NCBI GenBank assembly: GCA_039602395.1
Contig: JBCNJP010000017.1
Span: 19,500,729-19,564,728 of the forward strand
DNA: 64,000 bases
Reading direction: 5' to 3'
Source: Deinandra increscens subsp. villosa
Taxonomy: Eukaryota > Streptophyta > Magnoliopsida > Asterales > Asteraceae
Part shown: positions 45,504 through 58,462 of the stretch, one piece after another
How positions within the stretch are numbered: the stretch's first letter is position 1
Layout: each line of letters starts with the position of its first letter
Translations under genes and position numbers: made by a program
The notes under the pieces: generated by a model
What the model was told of the DNA's origin: nothing
What the model saw: only the letters and a program-made list of their open reading frames with translations
Database searches by the model: none

Positions 45504-48177
45504 TGTAACATCCCAAATTTCGTCTTGCGGTGGTAATATTATTTTATTTATAATTTAGCCGGGTTTTGGTTGGGAATTTAGAATTAGTAAATAACCCGAG
45601 ATGGTTAGCAGAAATGTTAGTTACTAAGTTAAAAATTTAGTGGCTAATATTTAAATAAGAGAAAATTAGGAGGTTTTATGTGTAAATAGAATTTATGGAT
45701 TTTAAATGATCATTAATCATAAGTGAGGGGCTGAAGTGTAATTTGTTATAAGACAAAATCTGGATATTACCCCCCCCCCCTTGGAGAAAATCACGACCAG
45801 ACAAGAAGGAGGGGGAGAAAACCTAGCTTTTGGGTCTTGAGCTTCAAAATCAGGTCTTGTTGGTGGAAACTCTCAAAAGGGAAATCGAAATCCAGAAGTT
45901 TGGGGGTTGCTAGGCTGCGAAATTCTCCTCAAGTTGTGTATCTATTACCAAGTAAGTGATTAATAGAATTGTGTGATTTTGAAATCCTCATCTTGAGGTT
46001 AAATTGAGGTAGGAAATAGGATGGATATGTGTTCTTGTGCATAGATTGTGTATGATTTCATCTTGCATGCTAGTAATTGAATGAATGTGGGAGATGTAGT
46101 GATGGGGGTTGAAAACCCATCACTTGGAAATCGATCTCCATGGTGGTGGAGTGGTTGAGTAGGTTGGATTGTTGCTAGATAACTTTAATTGTTGAAAGTT
46201 ATGAAATTATGTATAAAAGCTAAATTTGACATCTTGGTGAAAAAAAATGGGATAGATTGATGATCCATAAGTTACTTGATAGATAGAACACCATGTATAC
46301 ACATAAGGTGTTTGATGAAATGCTTGAGTAAAAATGGATTCTTGCTTAGGGTGACTTCACCAAAATTTAATTGGTGATATAAATGTAAATTGTATGGATT
46401 ATTGAATATGGATGGTAATCTAAACAATGGTGTGATTATAGGTGAATCAAGTGGCCACGCGGGTCATCAACGCAAAGGAAAGATCAAACTCTTAAAGGTA
46501 ACATGTAGCGGTAAATTTGATGTCTATAAGGGATGTGAGTAATCCTAATTTAAATTTTATTAGCTGCTATTATAGAAAATGAAATGTTAAAGATGAAAGT
46601 ATGAGATTGGTTGTGTTACGTGATTGTTATGAGATGGGTGGATTCTGACCCGATTGGGTTAAGCTGGAAGTAAGTGAAGGTCCATAGTGTAAAACTTGGT
46701 CATGTTTAGAGATTCATGAGTTATCATGATCCTAGAATGCTTCTTTGAATGATTAAGCGATCTTGGTACAATTGTATTTGTGCCAAGGGCAATGTGTAAG
46801 ATGGATATGTCATGGTTAGGAGCAGTTTAAACGGTAAATTTTATAGCTGGGGCTAATGTGTCAAACGGGTTGGAATGAGTTCATCCACGCTTTCTAACTT
46901 GTTATGTAACCCTTCGTGCAAATAGAATTTGAAGCCATATTATGGAATGATGTTATGTGGCTGAGTAATATGACCCATTTGGGTTATGATTGTGTTTATA
47001 TATATATATGAAGTATGTTAAATGAAGGTATGTGTATAAGGGGAATATATTTAATGATTGATGTGAGGGTAAATATGATGAATTAGAGTGTGTGTTTATG
47101 TGGAGCATTATAATGGGACTTGTTTGGGTAAAGATGAATGTATATCATCTTGCGTGATATACTAAAAGTTGTAATGTGACTGTTTGGTATGCTGTGAATT
47201 ATGTACTTAATGTAGTAATGTAACACGTAGTGATTGGTTGATTAATCTTATAGAATGTGATTGTGATTTGAAGGTAATGCGGTATTAGATGGTGTTTGTA
47301 TGATTATACACCATTGGAGTCAATTACTGAATTGATCATGTCATATGATCACGATGGGGTATGATGAAAGTGACCCTTTTGGGTTAAGCGGAATAGTTGT
47401 GGCAAAATGAGGTTCTATGGTGGTATCAGCCCTCAAATTGTCCCAACGGAAAAAGTCAAGCGGCTTGGTACATTGCCAACGTGCCAAGGTTAAATTATGA
47501 AGGAGAAATAGTAGCTGGAAGTAGATATAATGAACTGATTTTATGGGTAATGCCTTAGCGGGTCAAACGGGTCGGGTAGGGTGTTAACGTTACCCGACAA
47601 GTGAATTTGATAGGAAATGGTGTCAATGGTGTAAAGCTTTCAAAATTCAGGTAAAAGTGTGTTAAGTTCGTCAATGGGAGGGCTGGAATACATGGAAATG
47701 AGGGGAGGTGAAAATGCTGTAAAAATGGTTAAGTCTGGGAAAAACTGCATGGAGCCCTGGAAAGCAGGCTCCAGACGTATCGCCTGCTCCATCAGGAGCT
47801 CCAAGCGATACGCTTGGAGCACATGTCCGATACTTTTTCTTTTGTTTCTTGTTTTTAATCGGTGCCTTGTGGTGATAGCTGATGTGTGCCATTAATATTC
47901 ACGTGTTAGTAATGTTTTTGGCAGGTAAACACTAGTAGGTGGGTCAAGATCGAATCATGGAGCTGTGGAACCGAACACCTAGCATTTTGGGACTGTTGTG
48001 TCGTGTTTTGTTACAATGAACGTTATGTAAGCTTGTTAAGATGAAGCTGAAGGTGTTAAAATCCTAGTTGCGTAAATATTGGTTAATAATGGATGGAACC
48101 CTTAACAAAAAGTGAAATTTTCTAACTCTGATTTTTGAATGAAGTCTAATTCGGTTAAACGGGATTGGGGCCTTACA
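45504..48177 (+). mobile_element. Solo LTR of a gypsy element
   Basis: It starts TGTAACATCCCAAATTTCG and ends GGGGCCTTACA, with perfect TTTTG target duplications at 45499-45503 and 48178-48182. No internal domain, primer site or second LTR accompanies it, so it is the product of LTR-LTR recombination. It is 2674 bp. Short ORFs within (e.g. 47640-47895) overlap on both strands and are not supported as genes. Confidence 0.88.
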
Positions 48178-48275
48178 TTTTGAGAAAGGGTTTGATAAGG
48201 ATTTTGAGAAAATGTTTGATAAGGATTTTGGGAAAAGTTTTGATAAGGATTTTGAGAAGGGTTTGATAATGACGG
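48178..48275 (+). repeat. Minisatellite next to the solo LTR
   Basis: 'gtttgataaggattttgag' and close variants occur four times at about 23-24-bp spacing. A first unit lies left of the LTR near 45477 ('ttttgagaaggatttgagg'), so the solo LTR landed inside this array. Confidence 0.85.
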
Positions 48276-49546
48276 TGAGAAGTTGCTGATTAGTGACCAA
48301 GTGGTATGGTTATATGTGCAAATCACTTGAGTATGCCTAAGCTCAGATGCCTAATCACTAGAGTATACCAAAGGTCTGTTTTATTGAACACTGCACATTA
48401 TAATTACTTTCACACGTTCTCCAAGTTAAACTGAAATTTCTACATGCTATCAAAAAACCACTAAAATTTTAATCACACGATCCGAAATTATCCGAAATTA
48501 CTTTCATACGTTCTTAAAATATTAATGTTTCGGAGAAGAAGAACAAATCGGAAGAACTAGAATTCCTCAGAAAGAAGAGTTCATCCGGATTGAGAGAAGA
48601 TGAATAAAAACGGATGAATTGACTTGAATTAACAAACAATTAAGTGAAATTAATATAAAGGTTAAACATATTACAGAAACAAAATAAAACCAAATATTTG
48701 GTTTAAACACTTGACCCTCACAAGTCACAACCCCCTCTTCAAGGAGTTCCGTTGTATTCAGCGGCCCTACGGGCGATAATAACTACTTCTTTTAGAACAT
48801 CAGCCTTAAGCTTGTAAATTAAAAATCAATTCATTACAATTACTCTTTAATCTGGAACCCTAAAGAGGTTATTCATTTCCCACACCAGTAGAAGCTTGAA
48901 TCTTCTCTGGTTTCATGTAAGTAGAGTTCGAGCGCAACGAAAAACATGTCTTCCTTGGTTTGGTTCTCCTCTTCATTCTCTATGCATATCCTGTTGAATG
49001 TTTTGATTTTATGGTAATCAAATTAACAAGTCAAAATTAACTGAAGAAAGTCAAAATTACCCACTGAGTTCATGAGGATTGAGAGAAGATGAACTAGAGT
49101 TCTTCAGGATTATAAAGAGTTATTCAATAATAGAACCGGATGAACTAGAGTTCTTCAGGATCAAGAGTTATTGAGTAATAGAACAGGTTGAACTAGAGTT
49201 CTTCAGGATGAACCGGATAAACTAGATTTCTTCAGGATGAACTATATATATTATAAATAACCAAAGTTGTTATTTCTGTTCGTAGTCTATAGGATATTCC
49301 CATGTATTTAAACCCATTATCTAGTGAATTAAAATCATTCTGGTTGAATACATTTCTTTATTCACTAATATTTAGTCACACAACCTAATATATGTTGAAG
49401 ACAACCGGATGAACTAGAATTCTTCAGGAAGAAGAGTTAAAACACACATCTGATGCATACACATAAACAATTAATTACATATTTAATCCAAAAGATGTGA
49501 TATCCGTTAATTAATTACAAATATATATAATAAAAAAAACATAAAC
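48276..49546. repeat. CACTA internal non-coding DNA with 'gaactagagttcttcagga' repeats
   Basis: No ORF is supported. The motif 'gatgaactagagttcttcag' or a variant recurs at about 48560, 49090, 49140, 49190, 49215 and 49408, often followed by 'agagtta'. The part between 49075 and 49240 is an irregular tandem array of about 55-bp units. Confidence 0.7.
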
Positions 49547-50027
49547 TTAAAACATGCTCCCACTAGAGAAATTATCTGAATCGTCATATCGGCCTATTCT
49601 CCATGGGTAGCTACCTTCAGAGGGGGAGGAGGAGTAGGAGGAAGACACCTCCACATCAGTGAATGGAACCAGTCCATAATCCAGAGACAACCCTAGGATC
49701 CTCAGGTAGGGGTTGAAATCGTTCAAGTCATAACCTAGGTCAGACACCATTTGACCTAGGTCATCGAACGAGAAGGAGGTAATGTCCACCTCGTCGAAGT
49801 AGCGAACCCTCCCATCGATGTATTGTATCCGACCATTGAGCCTCGCAAAATACCCTAGGTGATAGATCACCAAAGTAAACAGACTAAAATCTTCTTCCCC
49901 TGTTCAAGAAAAATAACCAAATCAGAGATGCGAATTCCACATTAAAGCATTTGAATTTCAGTCATTTAGATGATTACTTACCGTATTCGGGGCTATCTTC
50001 CACATTCAGAGGACGCAAATGCCACAT
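49547..50027 (-). CDS. PB1-like domain protein of the CACTA element
   Basis: On the minus strand two exons, 49982-50027 and 49547-49899, join at a GT-AG intron (49900-49981) to give 132 residues without a stop. The start is MWHLRPLN. Residues about 22-95 match the plant PB1-like domain seen in transposon proteins: a hydrophobic VIYHLGYF strand, an IQYIDGRVRYFDEVD hairpin, FSFDDLGQMVSDLGY and a GLSLDYGLVPF strand before an acidic DVEVSSS tail. The final 30 residues are Ser/Asp-rich. It lies just inside the right CACTA end, in the first-exon position, and reads away from it. It may be a truncated version of a longer protein whose downstream exons are lost. Confidence 0.6.
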
Positions 50028-50199
50028 TTTCAGAGAGTGGTGATAAACCAAAAAACAGAGAGCTGAGAGCGATAACAACGTATATGGTGACGATCGACAA
50101 TTAATTAATTAATTATATGAGTTATATCTGAAACTCGAGGTCGTAGATAAAGTTTTGAACTCTAGTAATGATATATATCCGTCGTCGTCACGGATAACT

Positions 50200-50873
50200 A
50201 ATTAAAATTGGCTACTATTTAGTCACGGTTAATATATGTGGCCATAGGTAATAGATTTTTCTCTACTTTTGCCACTCATTTAATATTTTACCGTGACCAT
50301 AAAATAGATTTTTTTCACTCACAACCTACCATTTAGTCACGGTTAATATATGTGGCCATAGGTAATAGATTTTTGTCACTCACAACCTACTATTTAGTCA
50401 CACAACCTAATAACAGTGGCCATATGTACTAGCTTTTAGCCACATAACTAAGTAAAAACAGTGACCATTGCTCACATTTAGCCACGCATAATAGTTTTGT
50501 TTTTTTTCTTCAATTTACTAAGTAATAAAATCTACTCTTCCATCACACAACATTATTTAAGCGTGGTCGTACATTCCTTTTTTGTCACACGAAAAAAAAT
50601 CATAAAAATTCCGTGGCCGTTTGGTGCATTTCGCCACTCTTTTTTAAGTGTGATAAATAAGTGCCATATGTTTTTGTAAAACAGTGGCTAAAGCCACTGC
50701 ACCTTATTGTTGTTGTCACATAAACAAAAAAATACATGGCTAAAAGGGTCCAAAGGCTATATATTTGGCCACTGGTACAAAATATGTGTGGCTAAAACTA
50801 GTGTTTCTTACCTTTGGCCACATTTTTTACAAAACAGTGGCTATGCGTTAAAAAAAACCGTGGCCAAAGCCAC
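50200..50873. repeat. CACTA right subterminal repeats
   Basis: 'tagtcacggttaatatatgtggcc' shortened variants recur at about 50219 and 50335. GTGGCCA/TGGCCAC motifs fill the last 250 bp before the inverted repeat. The motif set matches the left end (36780-37640), as expected of one element. Confidence 0.85.
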
Positions 50874-50887
50874 TTTTTGACGTAGTG

Positions 50888-51875
50888 TAAGAAATGAATA
50901 AGTACGTGATGATATACATGATTAGAATTATCGTTTTATGTATCTCTAGAGTTAGAAATAATTAGGAATATATCCTAATATGTTTAAGGGCTTAAAATGA
51001 CATTACATTAAAAGTATAAGGGGTGGAATTGCAATAAACCAAAGATTAAGGGCTAAAAATAAAAATTATGCTGCTGGACAGTTTTGCGTATCGCGAAGGT
51101 TGGTTGAGCAATCCTTTACGTACCGCGATGGGGTGTGGAAACGGACAAATTCGATCTTATCCAATTCAGCTGCAATTTTGGACCTTGAAACGTGTCAAAA
51201 CCGGTCCTTACTCACCATGGGACGTGTCTAGAAAATATTTCACACCTCATACTATAAATAGAAGCCTTGGTTCACCAGATTTCACTTGCTAATTCACAAA
51301 TCAAAGCTTAGAAAACCCTAAAACGCGCAAGAACGTTCATTGCTAGAAATCGGTTGATCCAGGAGGTATTAGAAGATAATTTTCTGCAGTCAAGCCTTAT
51401 TTTTTATGTATTACAAAAGCCCTCAATCAATATTGTGATTCATAACACCTATATATGCTTTTAGAAAAGATCCAAAATTAGGGTTCTTGAGCATGATTCT
51501 CTGAAATTGAGAAATCTGTTTGGAATTAAGGTCTGATTTTTGGTATGTAAGCTTAAAATAACAAGTTTTAAGAAAGACCTAAGTTAATTTCATGATTGGA
51601 AAATGTTTGGTATGGTTTTGAGAAACGGGTCAAAATTAGGGTTTTCTAGACGTTGTTTTGCTAAAATTGAATGATCAAGATTGAATTAAGATCCCATCTT
51701 TTGAAGTATATCATAAAATGATATTATAAGTAAAAGACCTAAGTTTATTTGATAATTAAATGTGTTTTGATAATAAAATAAGAAATACATGAAATTAGGG
51801 TTTTGAAATATAGTTAAATTAATATTAAATAATCCGGGAGGTACTGGGACTTGGTTTTTGGTCTTATAACATGTT

Positions 51876-51907
<32 letters not shown>

Positions 51908-54349
51908 GAGTTTAAAATTGATAAATAATAAAGTATTTAATATACCGAGTTAATCGGATATTTAGAAGTTTGTGCGGACTAGAAGGGTAAGCGCCTGTAC
52001 ACTGGGGGTTTCTGGTAAAGCGGGGGTGTCTCATAAATCCCAAATGGGACTTGGCATACCTCATTGGGTGATCCTGGAGTGAGCGTTTACTTAGAGGAAT
52101 GTAGTTCTTCATATTATCAATAAAAAGGTTAATTTGCCTATAAGGGGTGTTTTGGTTATTTGGCCTTTAAAATGATTAGTCTTAATAAAAGAGATAGTAT
52201 TAAGATAATGAATCATATAAATAAACATAGGAGATGTTTATAATATCTAGCTGTACATTAATGCAATCTGATACGCGATTAGGTTAAATTGTGGACCATA
52301 ACGGAGATTCCGTCCAAGTAACGAGTAAAGAGATAAGGTGAGTTTCTACAAGCCATATTTTATATAGTGAGTTCTATGAACCCACTTTTAAATGTTTTAA
52401 ATGCTTTAATGTTTTCGGGCTAGTATACATGCATAATTTATGAAAATGTATTCAAGATAATAGTGACTGGATATATACGTGTTATATGATGAAGTTGTTG
52501 CTAAGTTGCTTATACGTGTTATGCAATTATATTGGTTATAATGTGATGTGTATATACTTGCTTAAAATTAAGTGACCAAGTGACAAGGGAGTTGTTAGTA
52601 ACGTTTAGTGAATATGTATGATTATATGAGAATAGGTGATGCATTTGTGTATATTAACATGTGGTGGATACGCCGTTGGTAAATCCTATACATAATAGTA
52701 TAAGTTACCCAGTATATTGGAAGTGTGGAGGATACGCCGCTGGTACATCCTGTATACATACACCAATGGTAAATTGGGGAATGTTCATTTGTTGCAGTAT
52801 ATGAATGCCTTATCATTGTTTAATAACAAATCTAAAGCATTTGGTTATTTAACTAGGGGTGGGTAGTATACGTGATTGGAGATTAAGTCATTAAAACGAG
52901 TAAATGACCTAATAGAATTAAGTATAAAGTTATTGGTTAGAAATGGAGGCCGCTCCTTCTCCAATGGTGGTGACCTAGAGAACCGTGTACGGACGGGGCT
53001 GCATACGACAACGATCCTATATGTGCCGTGATAGAGTGTGCAGTAGCAGAGGACCTTCCCTAAAAAGATTTAAAAATGAGGAGTCGCTGCTTCTTCAGTG
53101 GTGGTGACCTAGAGTACCGTGTACGAACGTCGCTGCTTCTCTAATGGTGGTGGCCTAGTGGATGCAGTGGCATGACTTCTCATAATAAATAAGAAGAGTT
53201 GGTTAAATATAATGATCTAGAAGTTAAGCCTAGTAGGGGTGTACATCGGTTCGGTTTTCGGTTAATTGGTTAATTCGGTTCGGTTAATTCGGTTCGGTTA
53301 ATTCGGTTTTGGAATTTTTGAAAGTCTATCCGTAAACCGAACCGGACCGAAATAATTAAAACTCAAACCAAACCGAAACCGATTCATTTGCAATTCGGTT
53401 CGGTTTGGTTGAAAACCGAATTAACCATAGTATCCAGATTCAACCAAATATCATTTTACACTTTTTTAAACCAAGTGTATCCAAATCAAATCCAAAATTA
53501 ATCAAATATTAACCAAGATATCCAAATTCGTCAAGAGTGCTGGAGGGACGAACTCGAGAGGAAGAATGGAGGACGAAGTGACGAACTTCCAGAGTTCCGG
53601 GATTGAAGATGGTCGATGACTCGATGTAGGCAGGGGCGGAGGCTGGAGGATTAGCCGAAGGCGACAAGACGTGTTTCAAGTTAGAATATTAGGGTTAATG
53701 TTTTAAATGATATATATAAATATATAGATATATAAATAATTAAATAAAAATTCAGTTTTCGGTTTAAACCGAACTAACCGTATTAACCGAAATTTATAAA
53801 AGTTATAATCCATAACCGAATCGAAAACCAAATTAAAAATTCGGTTACGGTTACAAACCGAACCGAAAACCGAAATTGTATAACGGTTTGGTTTTTTTTG
53901 GTTACGGATACGATTCGATTTACGGTTTTTTTCGGATTACGGTTTTTTTTACACCCCTAAAGCCTAGGGTCACGGTTAAGATCGTGGGGTATATTATCCT
54001 AGTGATATTGTGTTAGGATTTTATATGTGATATATATATGTTGTGAATATCAGGTAAATACCTAAAACGGTTTTGAACTAAACGGTAGAACTCACCAGCG
54101 TAAGCTGACTTTTTAAAAGTATGTATGCTAGGTTCTGATGCACCCATTGTTCAAGCTACGATTACTATGTAGGAGGAGATGGTGAAGTAGAAGGTTGCAG
54201 GATACTACTTTATGTTTAATATATCGTATGTTGTATTACGTTTCCGCTGTATAAGATACCGAGTTGTTAATAAATGAAAGTTTTAGTTTCCGCCGTTTTT
54301 GTGATCTCTGATTAAATCATGTGTTGATGAGTAAATCCGATGACGTGAC
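50888..54349 (+). mobile_element. Gypsy solo LTR, segment 2
   Basis: This main body of the LTR lies between the CACTA and copia insertions. It has a TATAAATAG promoter box at 51253-51261, then a leader, the block 'cggactagaagggtaagcgc' near 51977 shared in inverse orientation with 40340, 'actcaccagcgtaagctgac' near 54092, and 'gatgagtaaatccgatgac' just before 54350. It contains a hAT MITE at 53234-53959. No gene is supported. Confidence 0.8.
53234..53959. mobile_element. hAT-type MITE with perfect 8-bp target duplication
   Basis: The termini are TAGGGGTGTA and TACACCCCTA (inverted). AAGCCTAG flanks both sides (53226-53233 and 53960-53967). The 726-bp interior has many TTCGGTTCGGTT and AACCGAACC subterminal motifs at both ends and no transposase. 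It is inserted in the gypsy solo LTR and is therefore younger than it. Confidence 0.92.
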
Positions 54350-55572
54350 TGTTGGGTTACGACAGTGGTATTCGGGTCCCCGGTAATGACATTTTTTTTA
54401 ATCGGGTAATTATTTTATGACAAATAATTATTAAACCATTTACCGAGTAATTAGTAAATTAAATTCAAGATAATTAAATTAACAATTAATTTAATACGCA
54501 GCGGAAAAAAACGATTTAGTTTACAACACGCGAAAACCAGTTCATTAACGTAAACCATTATCAACAGGATTCGACAATCACCAAACGCGCAAACACCAAA
54601 CGCGTTAAAACGAGCACGCGATACAACAAAATTAAATAAATAAATCTAAACTAACGAGGAGTTTAGATATACCTAAACGGTGATTCAAACAGATGCTTGA
54701 GACACCGAAAGTCAACGGGTGACGGTAGGGTTTCGCAGGTGATGACTCGACGGGCGAATCGAACAATCCTCGCAGTTACGGATTTACCACGCGGTGAATC
54801 GAGCACCGAGAAAATCACATACGTCGGTTTGGGCACGAACATGGGTTCGCGGACGACGGGCGAACTCACCGTGTGACGGCGGTTCGCGGAGAGGGTGTCA
54901 GCCGGGAAGTGCGAGACGGCGAGGAGAGACTCACGGAGGCAGCACGACGGCGGCTAGGGTTTCTCGGCTTCGTTGCGTGGTGGCTACCGAGAGGAGGAAC
55001 CACGACGAAAGGTGATTGAGGATTTCTTGTTCTTGCGAGCGGTTGGATGAACCACCGGAGAAAAGCGGTGGCGACGACGACTCTAGGGTTGGCCGAAAAT
55101 CACAAGGGAGAGAAGGAGAGGAGGGGGGCCGGAAATTCTAATGTCGAGATTAGGGTTTCGCGCCTCCCTTGATCAGTTATAAATAATTGATTAAGTTTCC
55201 TTTTAGTCCCTCGTATTAAACTAATCCTTTAATCAAACCTTTTAATTTCGCGACTAACATTTTAACTCTTAAAATATTTGTCGCTTGCTGAGAATTAACG
55301 AATATCAGTTAAATAACTAATTCGTTAATTGTCGTCTAAGACGTAAATGACATTTAACGTCATTGTCGCTAAATTAACCGTAATGATTAATTACGAATAA
55401 TTAGGTAATTTATTTATTAAACCAGTTAATAAACAAATAATTAATTCTTCTGTGAATTTTCCAGTTATTCAGGTAAGCGGACTTTAAAACTCGTTGCCTC
55501 CGGTGTAACTCTTACGGGTCTTGACCGGGTCGGGTACTTGATTTAGTCGGGACTGGACACCTAAATCCAACA
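54350..55572 (-). repeat. 3' LTR of the gag-only copia element
   Basis: 1223 bp, TGTTGGGTTAC...AAATCCAACA when read on the plus strand. It is homologous to 60959-62327 but lacks a GC-rich block of about 145 bp found in the partner. GC-rich small ORFs here (e.g. 54794-55015) are LTR sequence. Confidence 0.9.
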
Positions 55573-55583
55573 GTCTCCCTTTT

Positions 55584-58462
55584 GGACAGAGCGCGACTAC
55601 AAATCAAGAAACAGTCAGAGGTGCTCTAGCTACACTTGACTGTCCCAACCAGTCATGAAACTTCAAGTCAAATAACCAAGGCATATCAACCAACTCGTGA
55701 TATAGTTTAGACTTATGGTATTTGTAAAGTCATCAGATCCTTTCTGTATGAGACATCAATCGAACTAGAGACATGGATTTATTCATTCTCTTCCGTGTTC
55801 GATCATTGTATTTCTCGTTTTACTGTTCGAAGTGGTCCAATCAAACACACAGTAAGTTTAGGTAAGGCCTTACTCTTAACACTTGGAACTAACGAGAGGG
55901 CCCACGATGTCAGCCTTTTGCACTATTAGTGCAAGAGTACAGAATCCCATATTGACTACATACAGCTCCCACTAAGCCTTAGATCCATTCCCAAAAGTAA
56001 CTGTTATGGCTGGCAGTTACGCGACAGCGTTAAGCTACAATCAAAGAATGTTCTAGCAGACGGGAGGTCACTCATGTATCTCAGGTCGAAGGATACCGTT
56101 GAGTATACCATTAATCAAAATTGTCTTATGGTTAAATCCATGAAGACAATTTGATTTGAGTTACGTCCCGACGTCATTCTCTAATGAGGCCTTGTGAGTC
56201 TGGATCGTCAACAGTTTGAGTCCAGAGTAAGAATAGTCTTGCTTCAGGCGCTGCTCCCACAATGTCTGATCGAGTACGGACTTTTAGAATATTAACGGAA
56301 TATTCATGGATAGCAAAACGTATAAAATTCGAACACGTTACGCAGAATTTAGACTTTCGTCTAACAGCTTAGAGGAGGTCGAATGATTTGGTGCAAACGT
56401 TAGTGTTCGACATCCAACACTAAATTCGAAACATTGATATGGTGCAGAATTCACGCACTATGCAATAGTATCATTTCACTGATCTAGCCTGATCATTGAA
56501 CTTATGAATTCACTACCATGTCCTCGAGTTTCATTTTAGGATTGCCAATGTTAGTTGTTTATTAAGTTTCAGTGTTTATCTTGAACAGTGAGACTTCTTA
56601 AGTGAATCGAACTTGTGATAATGTAGTGCCCCTGGTAAGCACATGTACAACTGTTTATCACTTGAGCATGTTAATCGACTATTTACATAATCGAATTAAC
56701 CCTTTGAATGTTTCATTGCATTCCTAGTTCAGATTTAATTAAGGTGGCTATTAATGTTCAGCGAGTATGATCAGTACTCTGTTAATGAACATATATTTCC
56801 GTTCATCAGTGTTTGATGATTTGATTTTCCATTTAATGTCGTTGTGTAATCCTTTACTGCGACATTCTATGCAATAACTAAGTATTTGATTTCTTTCGTA
56901 TCATATTAAGTATGATTCGAATCGTTTCAAGAGATTGATCGTATCTGTGGTTGCTCAGCCACAATGTGATCAATACTTAATTTTAATCTTGAAACTTTAA
57001 GTTAATTAAGGTGTCATTTAAAATATAATCCAGTAAATTTAAATGATCTTTAGATCGGCATTTGATCGTTATTCCGGTAAGGATCAGTGGCGATGCTCCC
57101 ACTTGCTTTAGGCAAATTGACATTCCTATTATCATCCTTCTTTCAAACCGTTTGGATACTAACTTGCATGAAGGAATCATGGCAATTAAATTTCGTTTTC
57201 AAGAACGAAATTGCTCGTTTCGTAGCTTCAGTACGAAATTCGAACGATTAATATCCAGATGTTATGACTCACTCATAAATTTAAAGACGATTGTCAAAAT
57301 CATTTCAGAGTTTGATAGCATGGAGATGCTTTCATCTAGATTGTTTGAAAGTATCTCGTGATCATTGAGATGATGATATATTCTATCGGACTCTTGGATC
57401 CAACGTCAGAGGATGTTTCCTTATTCAAGTAAGGTTGATATTCAAACTCTAACCAGAATGTCAACATGTTTCGCTAAGTAACAATCCATTGTTGGTGAAA
57501 CATTGTTCGTCTGGCTCGTCTCGTTTAGGTGCGAGAGTTGCTTTACATAGTCCAGTGATTTATCAGAATCACGTTTCTTTAGATACTAATGATCTAGCTA
57601 TGGACATGTAATTACCAAATTCTCATCATCACAAGATTCCGGTCTTGGGATTGGAAGTTAGTTATGCAAGTGATGTGTGAAGGGACATTTTGGTTACAAG
57701 ATGCTAAGGGCTATTGTTGTGACAAGTCATTAGTCTTGTGTTTGTCGGTTTCTAAGTGAAACTGAAAATCCTTGTACTAAACACTTAGTGCATGTAGGAT
57801 TCAAAACACACATGAGTACAACGAGTGTATTCTAGGACTTCCAAGATGTGTTTAGGTATGCACATGTATATCTAATGGTAATGTGCACCATGAATGGTGT
57901 AACCATTTTACAATGTCATAATCAGCAAGTGATTACTTTTGTAATAATTTAGCTGGTGATTTGAACTTATATGGACAAACGTCTGCATGAGGCAGAGGAT
58001 TGATTTGTTCACATGGTTGAAGATCGAAACGGCGATCTCCAATCAGTTCGACTTGATTTAATATTCTTGACGTCAGTGGTTCAAAATCATAAGACTTGTG
58101 AACTACCGATATGTCGTGCATTGTCTCGTAACAAGTACGATAGACGTTCAAGGCATTATAGCTTTGGTAGGATATGAAAAACAAAAGTTTTTCATGTCGC
58201 ATTTTAAGCTAGCCTTGATGAAATCAAGTGCACCAGGTTATGATGTATGTTGTTTTGGGATTTTGAACTTAATCTAACAAAAGATTGAATCAAATTCAAA
58301 ATAGATTAAAACGGTCATGCATGTTTCGAAAATCAACCATAGTAAAAAACATGTCATAATCAAAATCCAAGGAAAGCAATTGTTCATCCTGGAATACAGC
58401 CAGGTAAACCAAAACAAACGAGTTGTTTCAAAACCACAAAGAAATGTTTTAAACTAAAAACG
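55584..58462 (-). other. Non-coding internal region of the copia-type element
   Basis: About 2.9 kb between gag and the polypurine tract without any ORF above 100 codons and without recognisable pol motifs. It replaces pol, as in large retrotransposon derivatives. Confidence 0.75.

Larger units (their letters stand above)
36765..50887 (-). mobile_element. CACTA (En/Spm) transposon, 14.1 kb, with nested insertions
   Basis: The ends are inverted repeats: CACTACGTCAAAAA at 36765-36778 and its exact complement at 50874-50887. The similarity extends to the CTTTGGCCACGG motif about 18 bases in. TAA flanks both sides (36762-36764 and 50888-50890), the 3-bp target duplication of this superfamily. 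Subterminal zones are dense in GTGGCCAAAGG-type repeats (36780-37640 and 50200-50880). Coding remnants on the minus strand are a PB1-like exon pair (49547-50027) and a DUF8039-like piece (38048-38570). The main TNP2-type transposase is not visible. Its middle was invaded by a gypsy fragment, a further LTR and a solo LTR, so it is not autonomous now. Confidence 0.88.

Noticed and set aside
47640..47895. Overlapping ORFs around a 'gagctccaagcgatacgc' inverted segment
   Set aside because: They overlap on both strands inside the solo LTR, lack recognisable domains, and are explained by the LTR's own sequence.
54794..55015. GC-rich ORF, matched by 61402-61770 and opposite-strand 61407-61856
   Set aside because: They lie in the two LTRs of one copia-type element and are low-complexity. 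The longer versions exist only because of the extra GC-rich block in one LTR.
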